From: CAJXVA01 sp963761755
GTDB lineage: Bacteria > Myxococcota_A > Polyangia > Nannocystales > Nannocystaceae
Assembly (NCBI GenBank): GCA_963761755.1
Contig: CAVXIC010000009.1
Coordinates: 93,114 to 157,113 of the forward strand
Direction of reading: 5' to 3'
Length of the DNA stretch: 64,000 nt
The translations under genes and the position numbers were made by a program. This document shows positions 49,999 to 59,109 of the stretch, in pieces (the first letter of the stretch is position 1; each line of letters opens with the position of its first letter). Below the pieces are notes generated by a model, which worked only from the letters and a program-made list of their open reading frames with translations, made no database searches and was not told where the DNA came from.

Positions 49999-51321
49999 AT
50001 GCTCAGTATGCTCGACGCCCTCGTGACCACGCACTGGACCGGATACGCGCTCGTCTGCCTCATGCCGTGGTCGCCTGGTTGCCAACCATCGGGGACGCTG
50101 CCTGAACCGGCCACGCCAGCAGTGCGTCCCCCGAAGCCGGAGTCCACGTTCAGCGCTGAGGCCCGCTCCGGGCTGCGGCTGTGGGTCGTGGACGCTCCCG
50201 AAGGAACGTCGCTGACGGTCCACGCCAGCGACGACCGCCCGCCCCTCGTCCCCACTCGGCCCCTGCGTGCCGAGGAGCACCTGACGATCCCAGCGGGTTT
50301 CGTCACGGTGACCCTCGACGACGGCTCCGACCCCCGCACGCTGCAGATGTACGTCCACCCCGGCGCCGAGCTTCGCTATTCGTGGGCGGCCCCGTCATCG
50401 CGCAGCGGCGACGGTATCGCGTGGCTGGACCGGGCGGCGCTAATGCAGAAGGCCCGCGCGAACTTCGACGCGCTGATGGAGGCGGCATCGAGCGCGTCCG
50501 ACCCGGACCAGAGCGGTGCTGCGCTCGAGGCGGAGCTGCAGATCCAACGGGAGGCCGTCGAGTCCCTGGACGAGGGCGTCGAGTCACATCTCTTGCGCTT
50601 GTGCCATGCGACCAACGCCATCCAGATCACCGGTCCCGACGATGCATGGACGGTCATCGAGCCCGTCCCTGCCGACTCGATCGCATGGGCAGCGTACGCA
50701 GGAAAGCTGCTGGAGCTGCGCGCCCTCTTTGGTGCCCATCCCCAGGCGCGCGAGCGCTTCGCACAGGTCCGCGAGCGCGTTCCCGACCTCGGCTTGACCA
50801 CCGCGTTCCATGCAGGAGACCTGTACGAAGCCATGCGCAGCGGCGAACCCGACGCGGCGGCGCAGGCCTACGTCGAGTCGACGACAATGACCGATGCACC
50901 CCGCGAGGGGAACCCCATGCCGGCGTTCGAGTTCGTCGATCTCGACACGCGGCGACCAGTTCGGAGCAGCGAGCTGCTCGGTACGCCCTACCTTCTCGAG
51001 CTGTGGTCCACGTGGTGCGAGCCCTGCATCGAGCAGATGCCCGAACTCCACGCCCTGCACGCCGCGGCGGGGACGGGGAAATCGCCCGACCTGCGGATCA
51101 TCAGCGTCACGGTCAACGACACCCGCGCACCGGTCGAGGCCTTTCGCGCCGAGCGTTGGCCCATGCCATGGACCCACGTGTGGGCCCCCAACGGCGCGCC
51201 GGTGTTCGAGGCGTGGTCCATCGACTCGGTTCCCTACGCCGTGCTGGTCGACGCGCAGGGAGTGGTCGCCCGCGCCGGCGCCCATGTGAGCCTGGACGAG
51301 GCTCGAGGACTCACTCGCTGA
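49999..51321 (+). CDS. TlpA-like thioredoxin-fold protein, probable lipoprotein
   Basis: 440 residues from ATG 49999 (ATG 49963 and 50008 are in frame). The N-terminus has a short hydrophobic stretch and a possible lipid site (YALVCLMPWSPGC), not a perfect lipobox. A C-terminal TlpA domain occupies about 300-440: GNPMPAFEFVDLDTRRPVRS, LLELWSTWCEPCIEQMPELH with the Cys-x-x-Cys pair, and IDSVPYAVLVDAQGVVARAG. The middle ~200 residues are helical and unknown. It likely reduces disulfides outside the inner membrane. Confidence 0.75.
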   Translation: MLSMLDALVTTHWTGYALVCLMPWSPGCQPSGTLPEPATPAVRPPKPESTFSAEARSGLRLWVVDAPEGTSLTVHASDDRPPLVPTRPLRAEEHLTIPAGFVTVTLDDGSDPRTLQMYVHPGAELRYSWAAPSSRSGDGIAWLDRAALMQKARANFDALMEAASSASDPDQSGAALEAELQIQREAVESLDEGVESHLLRLCHATNAIQITGPDDAWTVIEPVPADSIAWAAYAGKLLELRALFGAHPQARERFAQVRERVPDLGLTTAFHAGDLYEAMRSGEPDAAAQAYVESTTMTDAPREGNPMPAFEFVDLDTRRPVRSSELLGTPYLLELWSTWCEPCIEQMPELHALHAAAGTGKSPDLRIISVTVNDTRAPVEAFRAERWPMPWTHVWAPNGAPVFEAWSIDSVPYAVLVDAQGVVARAGAHVSLDEARGLTR

Positions 51322-51360
51322 GACGGTTGCGCGGACGACGGAACGTGTACCCTCGGGTCG

Positions 51361-52215
51361 ATGGAGAGGCGACGCGACGAGGGGCTCTTCGCCGACATCG
51401 AACTCGCCACTCGCATCGAAGCCGCCGAGCTCGGAATGACCCTCGGCGGGGTCGCTGCGGCGCGTGAAGATGGTCAGTCCGACGCGCGCAGCTGGGAGAT
51501 CGCCGGCGGTGTCGCGGCCTACTGCGGACCCGATTCCCCCTTCACCAAGATGATCGGCGTCGGGCTCGAAGGCCCGCCGCGTCCCGATCAGCTCGAGGAG
51601 ATCGAACTCGCACACGACGCGCTCGAGATTGGCGTGCGCGCCGAGATCAGCAGCTTGGCCCCGCAGACGGCCGCGTGCCTGTCGACGCGCGGGTACGAGA
51701 TCGAGGGCTTCGAGAACGTGCTCGGCTGCCCGTTGACCGGCGCGCTCGATCCCGGGCCTTCGCCCACCGACTTCGAGATCGGACTGGCCGCGCACGGCGA
51801 ACTCGATGCGTGGATCGAGACCTTGGTCGACGCCTTCGCGATCCCGGATTCGGGGGTACCCGAAGAATCCTTTCCCCGCGACGCGCTCGTCCGCGTGATG
51901 CGTCAGATGACGAACATCCAGGGCGTGAGCACCTACGCTGCCCACGACGGGCGCGGTCGGTTGCTCGCCGCTGCCAGCCTTCGCGTGGACGGCGAGGTGG
52001 CGCAGCTGTGCGGTGCGGGGACACGTGTCGAGGCGAGACGGTGCGGACTGCAAAGCGCCCTCATCCGGCGGCGCCTGCACGACGCTGCCCAGCAGGGCGC
52101 GACGGTGGCCGTGGTGACCACCACGCCCGGCTCCCCTTCCCAGCTGAACCTGATGCGGCTCGGCTTCGGCCTCCTGTACAGCCGCGTGGTCCTCGTCCGC
52201 GCGCCCTTCTGCTAG
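51361..52215 (+). CDS. GNAT-like acetyltransferase
   Basis: 284 residues. N-terminal half: RIEAAELGMTLGGVAAARED and TAACLSTRGYEIEGFENVLG, like the first half of a tandem GNAT. The second half: STYAAHDGRGRLLAAASLRV, GAGTRVEARRCGLQSALIRR (the R/Q-x-x-G-x-G/A acetyl-CoA loop is degenerate, RRCGLQSA) and ATVAVVTTTPGSPSQLNLMR. It ends FGLLYSRVVLVR. The substrate is unknown. It overlaps the opposing lipoprotein gene by a few bases. Confidence 0.7.
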   Translation: MERRRDEGLFADIELATRIEAAELGMTLGGVAAAREDGQSDARSWEIAGGVAAYCGPDSPFTKMIGVGLEGPPRPDQLEEIELAHDALEIGVRAEISSLAPQTAACLSTRGYEIEGFENVLGCPLTGALDPGPSPTDFEIGLAAHGELDAWIETLVDAFAIPDSGVPEESFPRDALVRVMRQMTNIQGVSTYAAHDGRGRLLAAASLRVDGEVAQLCGAGTRVEARRCGLQSALIRRRLHDAAQQGATVAVVTTTPGSPSQLNLMRLGFGLLYSRVVLVRAPFC

Positions 52216-52736
52216 AGGTCCACGACCTCATACTCGCCGCTGCACGTCGGACCGCTCGCGTACAGTTCGATCGCAGTCTGGATCCGCCAGCTCGTCCACG
52301 CCTCCAACTCGCCGGAGATTCGCGAGCGCATGCGCTGGTTCGGGCTGACTCCGCCCCCGTAGGTGTAGACGCCGCCGGCCTCGAACGTGCCATCCGCATC
52401 GAGGCCTCCGGCGAGCTGGCTCATGCGATCCGACCCCCGAACGTCGACACGCAGCGCGCCGTCGGTGGCGCGCAGGAGGAAGACGACCCGTTCCCGGAGG
52501 CCGATGTCGCAGGTCGAGATCACCCGATCGTCGGAGAGCGTCACCAATCCGCACGCGCCCTCGCACGAGGTTGCGACGATCTCGACGTCGAGCTCGAGCG
52601 TACTCTCGCCCACGGCGTCGCCCGCACCGATATCGAGGACGGCGCCCTCGGAAAGATCGTCCTCGCCGCAGCCCTCGCACGAGACGACCAGGAGCCACCC
52701 GACGGCGAGGATGGCCGAGGCTCGCTTCACCCGCAT
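52212..52736 (-). CDS. Putative lipoprotein (174 aa)
   Basis: ATG 52736 gives a signal peptide with lipobox ILAVGWLLVVSC. The mature part is beta-rich with two Cys pairs: EIVATSCEGACGLVTLSDDR and VFLLRATDGALRVDVRGSDR. The frame extends upstream, but that part overlaps another gene. It is the last of the kinase-sigma-lipoprotein set. No family recognised. Confidence 0.65.
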   Translation of the reverse strand: MRVKRASAILAVGWLLVVSCEGCGEDDLSEGAVLDIGAGDAVGESTLELDVEIVATSCEGACGLVTLSDDRVISTCDIGLRERVVFLLRATDGALRVDVRGSDRMSQLAGGLDADGTFEAGGVYTYGGGVSPNQRMRSRISGELEAWTSWRIQTAIELYASGPTCSGEYEVVDL

Positions 52737-53086
52737 ACGCGCTGCAGATCCTTGCGGGCGTCGATCACGACGGAGACGGCTCGCATCTTGTTCTCGTGAT
52801 AGCTGGCGTCCGCGCCGCCTGGCACGCTGCCCGCCTTGACGAGCTTCGAGAGTTCTTGGGCCGTGTGTACGAGCCAGATCGCCTCGGGCTGGCTGCTCTC
52901 TCGGGCTGCCTCCTCGAGCCCTGCGACGCGCGAGGCGAGTTCGGCAACCGAGCCGTTTTCCGCCGTGGACGCAATCGATCCCGAAGCAGAGAGGACCGGC
53001 TCGCATTCCGCCGGTTTGCAGCCAAGACCGGCGCCGAGCGACGACAAACCTATGATCATGATGAGACGAGAGAAGGATGGAGTCAT
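52727..53086 (-). CDS. Small putative lipoprotein (119 aa)
   Basis: ATG 53086. Signal and lipobox LIMIIGLSSLGAGLGC. The mature part is helical: GSVAELASRVAGLEEAARES and LVHTAQELSKLVKAGSVPGG; it ends ARKDLQRVCG. It overlaps the next lipoprotein gene by 10 bases and follows the sigma gene by 67 bp, so it is probably in the same operon. Confidence 0.65.
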   Translation of the reverse strand: MTPSFSRLIMIIGLSSLGAGLGCKPAECEPVLSASGSIASTAENGSVAELASRVAGLEEAARESSQPEAIWLVHTAQELSKLVKAGSVPGGADASYHENKMRAVSVVIDARKDLQRVCG

Positions 53087-53153
53087 CGCTTGGATGACGT
53101 GTCCACCAAGGTCAGGTTGCAGTCGCACGACGATCGATCCGATCGCCGGTCGG

Positions 53154-53774
53154 TCAGACATCCTCCAGCCCACTGCGTACCGCCTCATCCCACGCCTCGA
53201 GCGCGTCGGGGTCCGCGTCGCGGGCCCCTCCAGCCGATGCGAGTTCTTCCATCTGGGTCCGCAGCTGGGCGCGAGCACGGAACAGCCTGCTCTTGACGGT
53301 ACCTACCTCGAGTTCGAGCGCACTGGCGATCTCGGCAACCGACAACCCTTCCCAATAGTAGAGCTCCAACAGCACCTGCCTCTCCAAGGGGATCGTTCGG
53401 AGGACCTGGAGAAGGACGCAGATCTCCTGCTGCCGGGCGACCACGAGGCTCGGAGATGGACTCATGCCTTCGGAGGTCATGTAGCTGCGCTCGCTCGCCC
53501 GGTCGCCACGGAACCGCTTGCGAACGTGCATGAGCAGCACATTGTTGGCGATGCCCAACAGATACGCACGAAATGAGCGCGTGGGTTCATACCGGTCCGC
53601 AGACTCGAGGGCCGCAAGGAAGGTCTGCTGGCTGAGGTCTTCGGCGACGTCGGGCACCTTGTTGGCGAAGAACCGGCGCATGGCGTCGCTGTGGCTGCGG
53701 ACCAGGCGAGACCCGGCCTCGCCGTCGCCCGCCCGCCACCGAAACAGCAGGTCGTGGTCGGTCGGGTCCGTCAT
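53154..53774 (-). CDS. ECF RNA polymerase sigma factor
   Basis: 206 residues. Region 2: LVRSHSDAMRRFFANKVPDV, AEDLSQQTFLAALESADRYE and RSFRAYLLGIANNVLLMHVR. Region 4: LRTIPLERQVLLELYYWEGL and SVAEIASALELEVGTVKSRL. The C-terminal ~25 residues are acidic. The ATG overlaps the stop of a Ser/Thr kinase gene (ATGA). Kinase-coupled ECF factors are known in myxobacteria and related groups, where phosphorylation replaces an anti-sigma factor. No anti-sigma gene is adjacent. Confidence 0.9.
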   Translation of the reverse strand: MTDPTDHDLLFRWRAGDGEAGSRLVRSHSDAMRRFFANKVPDVAEDLSQQTFLAALESADRYEPTRSFRAYLLGIANNVLLMHVRKRFRGDRASERSYMTSEGMSPSPSLVVARQQEICVLLQVLRTIPLERQVLLELYYWEGLSVAEIASALELEVGTVKSRLFRARAQLRTQMEELASAGGARDADPDALEAWDEAVRSGLEDV

Positions 53775-55915
53775 GGTGGGGCGCTCGCGGTTTCGCGGGC
53801 GATTCTATCCTGCAAGGCAGAGGCGGCCGTCTTGTCTTCGGGACCGCCATAGCGGGCGAGGTCGACGGCGTCGGCGCGCGCGTCGCGATACTTGCCCTGC
53901 TCGATGCGCAGCTCCGCGCGAAGCTTCAGCAACGGAGGGAAGTATGCGCGCTGCCGCGAGAGCGACTCATCGATCGCCATGGAGAGCTCTCGTTCGGCAC
54001 CCGCCAGGTCGCCATGCAGGCGGCGGCGATCGGCGCGCTGACGAAAGATGTGCGCCCGCACGCTGAGGGCGGACGCCTCGGACTGCTCGACCTCTCGCTT
54101 CGCGAGCTCGAGCGCTTCGTTGCACAATCGGTCGAAGGACTCCCAATCTTCGGTCGGTGTGGCCTCCGCGAGGAGCAGGAGCGCATGCTGACGCACCGCG
54201 AGGCAGCGCGACTGGGTGTCGGGGCAGGTCTTCAGGATGCGCTCGGAGACCGCAACCTGCTCCGGGGTCCGGCCGAGCTCTCCGAGGACGTGCGCCTGAC
54301 CCACGAGCATTGGCGCGTAGGCGTAGCCGTCGACCTCGCCAGTGGCTTCGAGAATTCCTCGGGCTTGCGTGAGTCGCTCGAGTGCTCCTTCGAGCTCTCC
54401 AAGGTCGATCAGGGCCCGCGCGGTCATGAAGAGGGCGCCGGCGCGCTCGGTTGCATGCTCCTGCTGCTCCGCCAGCGGCAGCGCGTCGAGAATCGCCTGC
54501 GCTCGAGCCGTCGACTCCAGCGCTGATGCGGGCTGCCGTTCATCCAGCGCCAGCGCAGCGCGAGACGTCCAGACGCCGGCGGCCAGCGGGTCGTCGTGCA
54601 GGTCGCCGCGCTCGATTGCATTGAGGGCGGCTTCGGACCAACGCTGCGCTGCGGGAATGTCTTGCTTTGCCCGCTGCGTCGTCGCGAGTCGCGTCGCCAA
54701 GAGCGCCATCGATCCAAAGGCCCCGGCGGAGTCGGCCAGCCCATACGCGGTCTCGAGGGACTCGGCAGCGGTGCTAAACTCGATCTCCCGATCCCGGGCG
54801 CGCTCGAAGTCAGCGAGCGCGGCCGCAACCGCGCGTTCGAGGGCGGGGTCGTCTGCGGCCGCCGAAACCTCCTCCGAAGCGGCGTCCACCCTCGGGGTCT
54901 CGGGGCGAAGCATCGACCACCATGCCACGCACAGGGCGAGGACCAGCAGACCCGCCGCGGCGAATGTCGCCGTCCGTCGATACGAACGTCCGGCGCGACG
55001 ATCGAGGGCGCGCGCGACGACGTCGAGCAAGACCTCGAGAGAGCCATGGCGCTGGGTGCTGTCGTGCGAGAGGCCGCGCTCGATCGCGTCGTCGACCGCG
55101 CGTCCGAGATCCTCGGGATCGGCCGCGGCCGGCAGCTCGGCCAAGGCAGCCCGCAAGGACAGGCACCACGAGTACTGGTCCCCCTTTGCGGTCGCGACGC
55201 CAGCTCTTTGTTCGGGAGACATGAACGCCGGCGTCCCCGGAGCGGCCCCCTCGAGGGTGACCCGTCCCTCCTCCATCCACGCAGCGTGGGGTTCGACGAC
55301 ACCGGGCTCCGCCATCGCGGACCGAGCCAGGCCGAAGTCACAGAGTTGGGGACCGGCGTCCGTCATCAAGACGTTGTCCGGCTTGAAGTCGCGATGCACC
55401 AGGCCGCAAGCGTGCACCGCCGCCAGTCCGCGACCGGCCGCCACGTAGGCCTCGACGACCTCACGCGCCGTGCGGTCGGACTGCGTCTGCCAGGCGCTGA
55501 GCGTGCCGCCTTCGACCCACGCGAGAATGACCGCGAGGCCCCAGGGAGAGTCCACGACGTCGTACACCTCGACCACGGCCGGGTGACTCAAGCCCGCGAG
55601 CGTGCGGGCTTCTTGCCGCAGGCGGCTGATGGTCACCGGATCGACGCGGGGCAGCTTGATGGCCACGGGCCGATTCAGGTCGGGGTCGTGCCCCTCGTAG
55701 ACGCGCCCACCACCACCCTCGGCCACGCGCGCCCGGACCTCGTACCGGCCGACGTGCACCTTGGGCTGCTGCGAGAAGAGCCGCTCCAAGAGCGCCGCTT
55801 GAAACAGCTGGCTGTCGAGGGTTGCGCTCACACGTCCGCTCCGCACCGCCAGACTAGCAGCGTTGAGCAGACGATCGCGCCGCGACCGGCTCGAAGTCGA
55901 CCCGAGCGACTCCAC
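53771..55915 (-). CDS. Ser/Thr protein kinase with TPR-like tail, coupled to the ECF sigma gene
   Basis: 714 residues from a GTG at 55915 (later starts are possible). The kinase domain is about 55-315: GRYEVRARVAEGGGGRVYEG, VAIKLPRV, VHRDFKPDNVLMTDAGPQL, CDFGLARSAMAE and GTPAFMSPEQRAG; catalytic Asp and DFG are kept. A membrane segment lies near residue 325 (TATFAAAGLLVLALCVAWW). The rest is helical repeats (TPR-like: GALFMTARALIDLGELEGAL). Translational coupling with the ECF sigma gene suggests that the kinase controls that sigma. Confidence 0.9.
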   Translation of the reverse strand: MESLGSTSSRSRRDRLLNAASLAVRSGRVSATLDSQLFQAALLERLFSQQPKVHVGRYEVRARVAEGGGGRVYEGHDPDLNRPVAIKLPRVDPVTISRLRQEARTLAGLSHPAVVEVYDVVDSPWGLAVILAWVEGGTLSAWQTQSDRTAREVVEAYVAAGRGLAAVHACGLVHRDFKPDNVLMTDAGPQLCDFGLARSAMAEPGVVEPHAAWMEEGRVTLEGAAPGTPAFMSPEQRAGVATAKGDQYSWCLSLRAALAELPAAADPEDLGRAVDDAIERGLSHDSTQRHGSLEVLLDVVARALDRRAGRSYRRTATFAAAGLLVLALCVAWWSMLRPETPRVDAASEEVSAAADDPALERAVAAALADFERARDREIEFSTAAESLETAYGLADSAGAFGSMALLATRLATTQRAKQDIPAAQRWSEAALNAIERGDLHDDPLAAGVWTSRAALALDERQPASALESTARAQAILDALPLAEQQEHATERAGALFMTARALIDLGELEGALERLTQARGILEATGEVDGYAYAPMLVGQAHVLGELGRTPEQVAVSERILKTCPDTQSRCLAVRQHALLLLAEATPTEDWESFDRLCNEALELAKREVEQSEASALSVRAHIFRQRADRRRLHGDLAGAERELSMAIDESLSRQRAYFPPLLKLRAELRIEQGKYRDARADAVDLARYGGPEDKTAASALQDRIARETASAPP

Positions 55916-55918
55916 GGG

Positions 55919-56569
55919 CTACATGCGACGGTAGCTCAGGTGGAGTTCACCCTCGGTGCCGGCAGCTTCGTCGATGATGATGCCGTCGAGCAGGGCTTCG
56001 GTCTCCCCGAAGCTGAGGTCGACCAGGGCAAAGCTGGTCGCGCTCAGGTGGAGGGTCATGTTGGTGATCGTGGGGAAGCCATTCTTGTCGAACTCGACAT
56101 CTTGCTCCTGGTTCTCCTCGAACAGCCCACTGACCTCGGGCGTCCCGTCCAGGGTGGTGTCCACGTACAGACGGTAGGTCCCGTCGTCGTTGCGCATCGC
56201 GTACTCGCTCGCACCGCCGAGGCCAGCGCCGTTGATGAACGAGATGCGGAACATTTCGGCGTCGTTCTCGTACAGGAACAGCGAGCGACACTTCAGCAAG
56301 CCGACCGAGGGGTCTCCGTTGTCGTCGGTCCCGTCGAGTGCGCAGTAGTTGAACTGTCTTGCTGCGCCGCCGGCCTCGAGCGCCGCGAGAATCTCGGCGG
56401 TCTCCGCTTCGAACGCGTCGGCCTCGTCGTGTTTGTCGTCTTCGGTGACGCCATCAGCCTTGCCCGAAGGGCCAGCGTCGGGTGCGGCGTCGGAGGAGCC
56501 TCCGTCGTCGCACGCCGCGAAGAGCGCGAGGCCAGGCACCAGGATGTAGGGGAGCATCGTCTTGAACAT
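55919..56569 (-). CDS. Putative lipoprotein (216 aa)
   Basis: ATG 56569 gives signal and lipobox YILVPGLALFAAC and an acidic Ser/Gly linker (DDGGSSDAAPDAGPSGKADG). The rest is a single beta-rich domain, e.g. FNYCALDGTDDNGDPSVGLL and TNMTLHLSATSFALVDLSFG. It lies 3 bp downstream of nothing else in the same unit (the kinase starts 4 bp after its stop), so the kinase gene follows it directly and the two may be co-transcribed. Family unknown. Confidence 0.65.
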   Translation of the reverse strand: MFKTMLPYILVPGLALFAACDDGGSSDAAPDAGPSGKADGVTEDDKHDEADAFEAETAEILAALEAGGAARQFNYCALDGTDDNGDPSVGLLKCRSLFLYENDAEMFRISFINGAGLGGASEYAMRNDDGTYRLYVDTTLDGTPEVSGLFEENQEQDVEFDKNGFPTITNMTLHLSATSFALVDLSFGETEALLDGIIIDEAAGTEGELHLSYRRM

Positions 56570-56622
56570 GCGGGGGGTCCTGCCCCGTATTTGCCGATGC
56601 GACATGTCGGTTCCACTCCTTC

Positions 56623-57561
56623 ATGGAGCGAATTGTCACTTTTTTTGGTACCCGTTCCCGAGGAGCTCTGGCTGGTACCTTGGCGCGAAGTTTCGACTTG
56701 GAGCGCAACGGTCTCGCGTACCTGCTGGGCGCAGCATTCTTCTTCAGCCTGATGACGGTGTGCGTCAAGCTCGCGGGCGCGCGCCTTCCCGCCGAGCAGA
56801 TCATTCTCGCGCGCGCAGCGATCGGCCTCGGCCTGAGCGTGGCGGCGGTCAAGCGAGCCAAGCTTCCGTTCCGCGGGAATGCGCCGGGGCTGCTGCTGCT
56901 GCGCGGTGCGCTGGGGTCCGGCGGGCTCTTCTGCTTCTTCTCGGCGGTCACCATGCTGCCGCTCTCCGAAGCGACCACGATCCACTACCTCAACCCGGTG
57001 CTCACGGCAGTCCTCGCCGCCGTACTGCTGGGTGAAGGGTTCGCGTGGTCCCTGGGACTCGCGCTCTTGGTCAGCATCGGGGGTGTCGTCCTCGTCGCCC
57101 GCCCGCAGCTTCTCTTTGGGAGCGCCGCCGCACTCGATCCCGCGGCGGTTGCGATCGCCGTGCTCGGGGCTGTCTTCAGCGCGGCCGCATACGTCACCGT
57201 TCGTCAGCTCCGCAAAACCGACCACCCCGCGGTCGTCGTGCTGTATTTTCCAGTGGTCGCAACTCCGGTGTTCCTGCCGCTGGCGCTTGCGGTCTGGGTC
57301 CCGCCCACGCCGCTGGAGTGGCTCATTCTCGGCGGCGTCGGGGTCACCACCCAGATCGCGCAAGTGTGCCTGACCCACGGTCTGCATCGGGTGCCGGCCG
57401 GCCAAGGAACGGCGGTGGGCTACGTGCAGATCGCGTTTGCAATGCTCTGGAGCGTCGCGATCTTCGATGAGCAGGTGGACGGGATCGCCATCTGTGGCGC
57501 GTTGATGGTCGTGGCCGGCGTGGTGATCGCCGCGCTCGGCCGGCGAGGGCAGAAACCGTAA
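56623..57561 (+). CDS. DMT-superfamily (EamA) transporter
   Basis: 312 residues with about ten hydrophobic segments in two EamA halves: RNGLAYLLGAAFFFSLMTVC, LLLRGALGSGGLFCFFSAVT and LSEATTIHYLNPVLTAVLAA in the first; VAIAVLGAVFSAAAYVTVRQ and GQGTAVGYVQIAFAMLWSVA in the second. It is an inner-membrane exporter of small metabolites; the substrate is unknown. The start could be later (for example near GLAYLLG) because the first ~25 residues are soluble. Confidence 0.85.
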   Translation: MERIVTFFGTRSRGALAGTLARSFDLERNGLAYLLGAAFFFSLMTVCVKLAGARLPAEQIILARAAIGLGLSVAAVKRAKLPFRGNAPGLLLLRGALGSGGLFCFFSAVTMLPLSEATTIHYLNPVLTAVLAAVLLGEGFAWSLGLALLVSIGGVVLVARPQLLFGSAAALDPAAVAIAVLGAVFSAAAYVTVRQLRKTDHPAVVVLYFPVVATPVFLPLALAVWVPPTPLEWLILGGVGVTTQIAQVCLTHGLHRVPAGQGTAVGYVQIAFAMLWSVAIFDEQVDGIAICGALMVVAGVVIAALGRRGQKP

Positions 57562-57601
57562 GACGCTTGCCGCGAGGACGATCCTCCGAGAGAGTGCGTG
57601 C

Positions 57602-58414
57602 ATGTTCGTGACCTCGATCGCATGGGCCTGGGCGTTCGTCGCGGCGACCCAGACCTCGACCGCCCCGCCGTATCCGGTCGGTGTCAGCGGCGAACCGCTC
57701 GACCCGGTTCCACTCGAGGTCCTGCAGGAGATCATGGCCGACGCCGGCGAGCCCGAAGCGCGCGTCAGCAGCTATCAGCGAACCGCCGACAAGCAGGCGG
57801 CGCTCATGTACGGCATCTGCGAACGTGACGGCGTAGCCAAAGCCAAGCGCCTCTACAGTTCCAAGTCACACCCCATCCTCGACACCTATGTGCGTCACAA
57901 AGGAGAACCCGAGGCGGAGGTCGTCGCTGCGATGGCGCAGGCCGTCCGGGCCGTGCTCGCAGAGCTGGGTCCTGACCGGCGCACGATGATGCACGTGGAC
58001 AGCGCCAACTACACGTTCGACATTGCCCCGTCGTCGCTGGCCAGCGCGGCAAAGTTCAAGGCCGCCCTGCGCCGCCACCCCGATCTCGTTCGCTTCTTCG
58101 TCCCCGGTGGCGCCGAGCGAGCCTTCCACCTCGAGGTCTCGCGCGGACAGCATGCGCTGAGCGGGACCTGGACGGGGTCGTGTGACGACGGCGCGTCGCT
58201 CGCGCTGCAGCTGGCGTTTGCCGGCGGTGCTTGGGCGGGTCCCCTGCGGATTGGCTCCGACGCGCCGGTCGAAGCGAAGGTCGCCGTCGATCGACGGGCG
58301 CGGACGATCGCCGCGACGACGAGCGAGGTCGAGTACCGTGGCACGCTGTCGAAGGGCTACGCGTCCGTGACCCTGTCGCGCGACGGCGTGAACTGCACCC
58401 TCACCCCGCGGTGA
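57602..58414 (+). CDS. Secreted protein with a possible peptidase M15-like domain
   Basis: 270 residues. An N-terminal hydrophobic segment (MFVTSIAWAWAFVAATQT) looks like a signal peptide. ARVSSYQRTADKQAALMYGI resembles the S-x-x-R-x-x-x-x-Q start of M15-like peptidases. MHVDSANYTFDIAPSS and ERAFHLEVSRGQHALSG could be the metal ligands (His, Asp, His), but the spacing is unusual. The last 80 residues form a beta-rich domain (LSGTWTGSCDDGASLALQLA). Cell-wall amidase/carboxypeptidase activity is a guess. Confidence 0.55.
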   Translation: MFVTSIAWAWAFVAATQTSTAPPYPVGVSGEPLDPVPLEVLQEIMADAGEPEARVSSYQRTADKQAALMYGICERDGVAKAKRLYSSKSHPILDTYVRHKGEPEAEVVAAMAQAVRAVLAELGPDRRTMMHVDSANYTFDIAPSSLASAAKFKAALRRHPDLVRFFVPGGAERAFHLEVSRGQHALSGTWTGSCDDGASLALQLAFAGGAWAGPLRIGSDAPVEAKVAVDRRARTIAATTSEVEYRGTLSKGYASVTLSRDGVNCTLTPR

Positions 58415-58429
58415 CGAGGGCCAGACCCT

Positions 58430-58461
58430 TCTCCTACGGCGCGACTCTCCTACGGCGCGAC
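58430..58461 (+). repeat. Tandem duplication, 2 x 16 bp, at a gene end
   Basis: tctcctacggcgcgac occurs twice in a row. The second copy contains the stop and last codons of the minus-strand lipoprotein gene (58450). The first copy repeats them just after the stop, a fresh-looking tandem duplication. Confidence 0.9.
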
Positions 58462-59109
58462 GCAGTCGTCGGTCGGGAGTGGCTGGCCCAGTCCAGTGTA
58501 CGGGTCGTAGGCGGTGGTGCAGTCGCAGTGCACCGCCTCCCCCTCGAATGCGTAGATCGATGCGCCCTTGGAGTCCGTTGCCTTCAGCGCGAAGACGTCC
58601 CCCACGCAGTTGGGGAGACGCGTGAGCTCGAGCCGGATTTCGTGCTCGCCCGGCGTTCCGCCGCAGAGTTCGACGTTCGTGCCACCGAGGCCGTCCGTTT
58701 GAAAGATGAAGGTTCCTGCCAAGTCGCCCGAGGGCACATAGGTGCCGTTGCGGATGCAGAACTCCAGCTCCGTGTCATCCACGTACCATCGCGATACGAA
58801 CGAGTACGGATCGTCGTCGTCCTCGGGCCAGAGGTAGAGGTAGGCGACGACGGGCGTGTCGGCGCTCGACAAGCGCCACACGCCATACTCCGAGCCCTCG
58901 CAGCCGATCGCGTCGGGCTCACAGACCATCGCGAGACTTCCCGTACTCGAACTCGAGGGACTGTCCCCGGTGCTGATGGAGGTCGCGCCCGGACTCGACG
59001 AGCCATCGGTGCCCCCTCCGCCCCCGGAGCCCGTGGGGTCGGCGGGCACCACGGGGCCACACCCGGCAAAGAACATGGCGGTCGAGGCCAGGCGCCGTCG
59101 AAGGTTCAT
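58450..59109 (-). CDS. Putative lipoprotein (219 aa)
   Basis: ATG 59109. The signal peptide is short (MNLRRRLASTAMFFAGC, lipobox FAGC). A Gly/Ser/Thr linker with a Gly run follows. The mature domain has several Cys: LAMVCEPDAIGCEGSEYGVW, SFVSRWYVDDTELEFCIRNG and AVHCDCTTAYDPYTGLGQPL. Part of the Nannocystaceae-type lipoprotein repertoire; function unknown. A 16-bp tandem duplication lies at its end. Confidence 0.7.
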   Translation of the reverse strand: MNLRRRLASTAMFFAGCGPVVPADPTGSGGGGGTDGSSSPGATSISTGDSPSSSSTGSLAMVCEPDAIGCEGSEYGVWRLSSADTPVVAYLYLWPEDDDDPYSFVSRWYVDDTELEFCIRNGTYVPSGDLAGTFIFQTDGLGGTNVELCGGTPGEHEIRLELTRLPNCVGDVFALKATDSKGASIYAFEGEAVHCDCTTAYDPYTGLGQPLPTDDCVAP

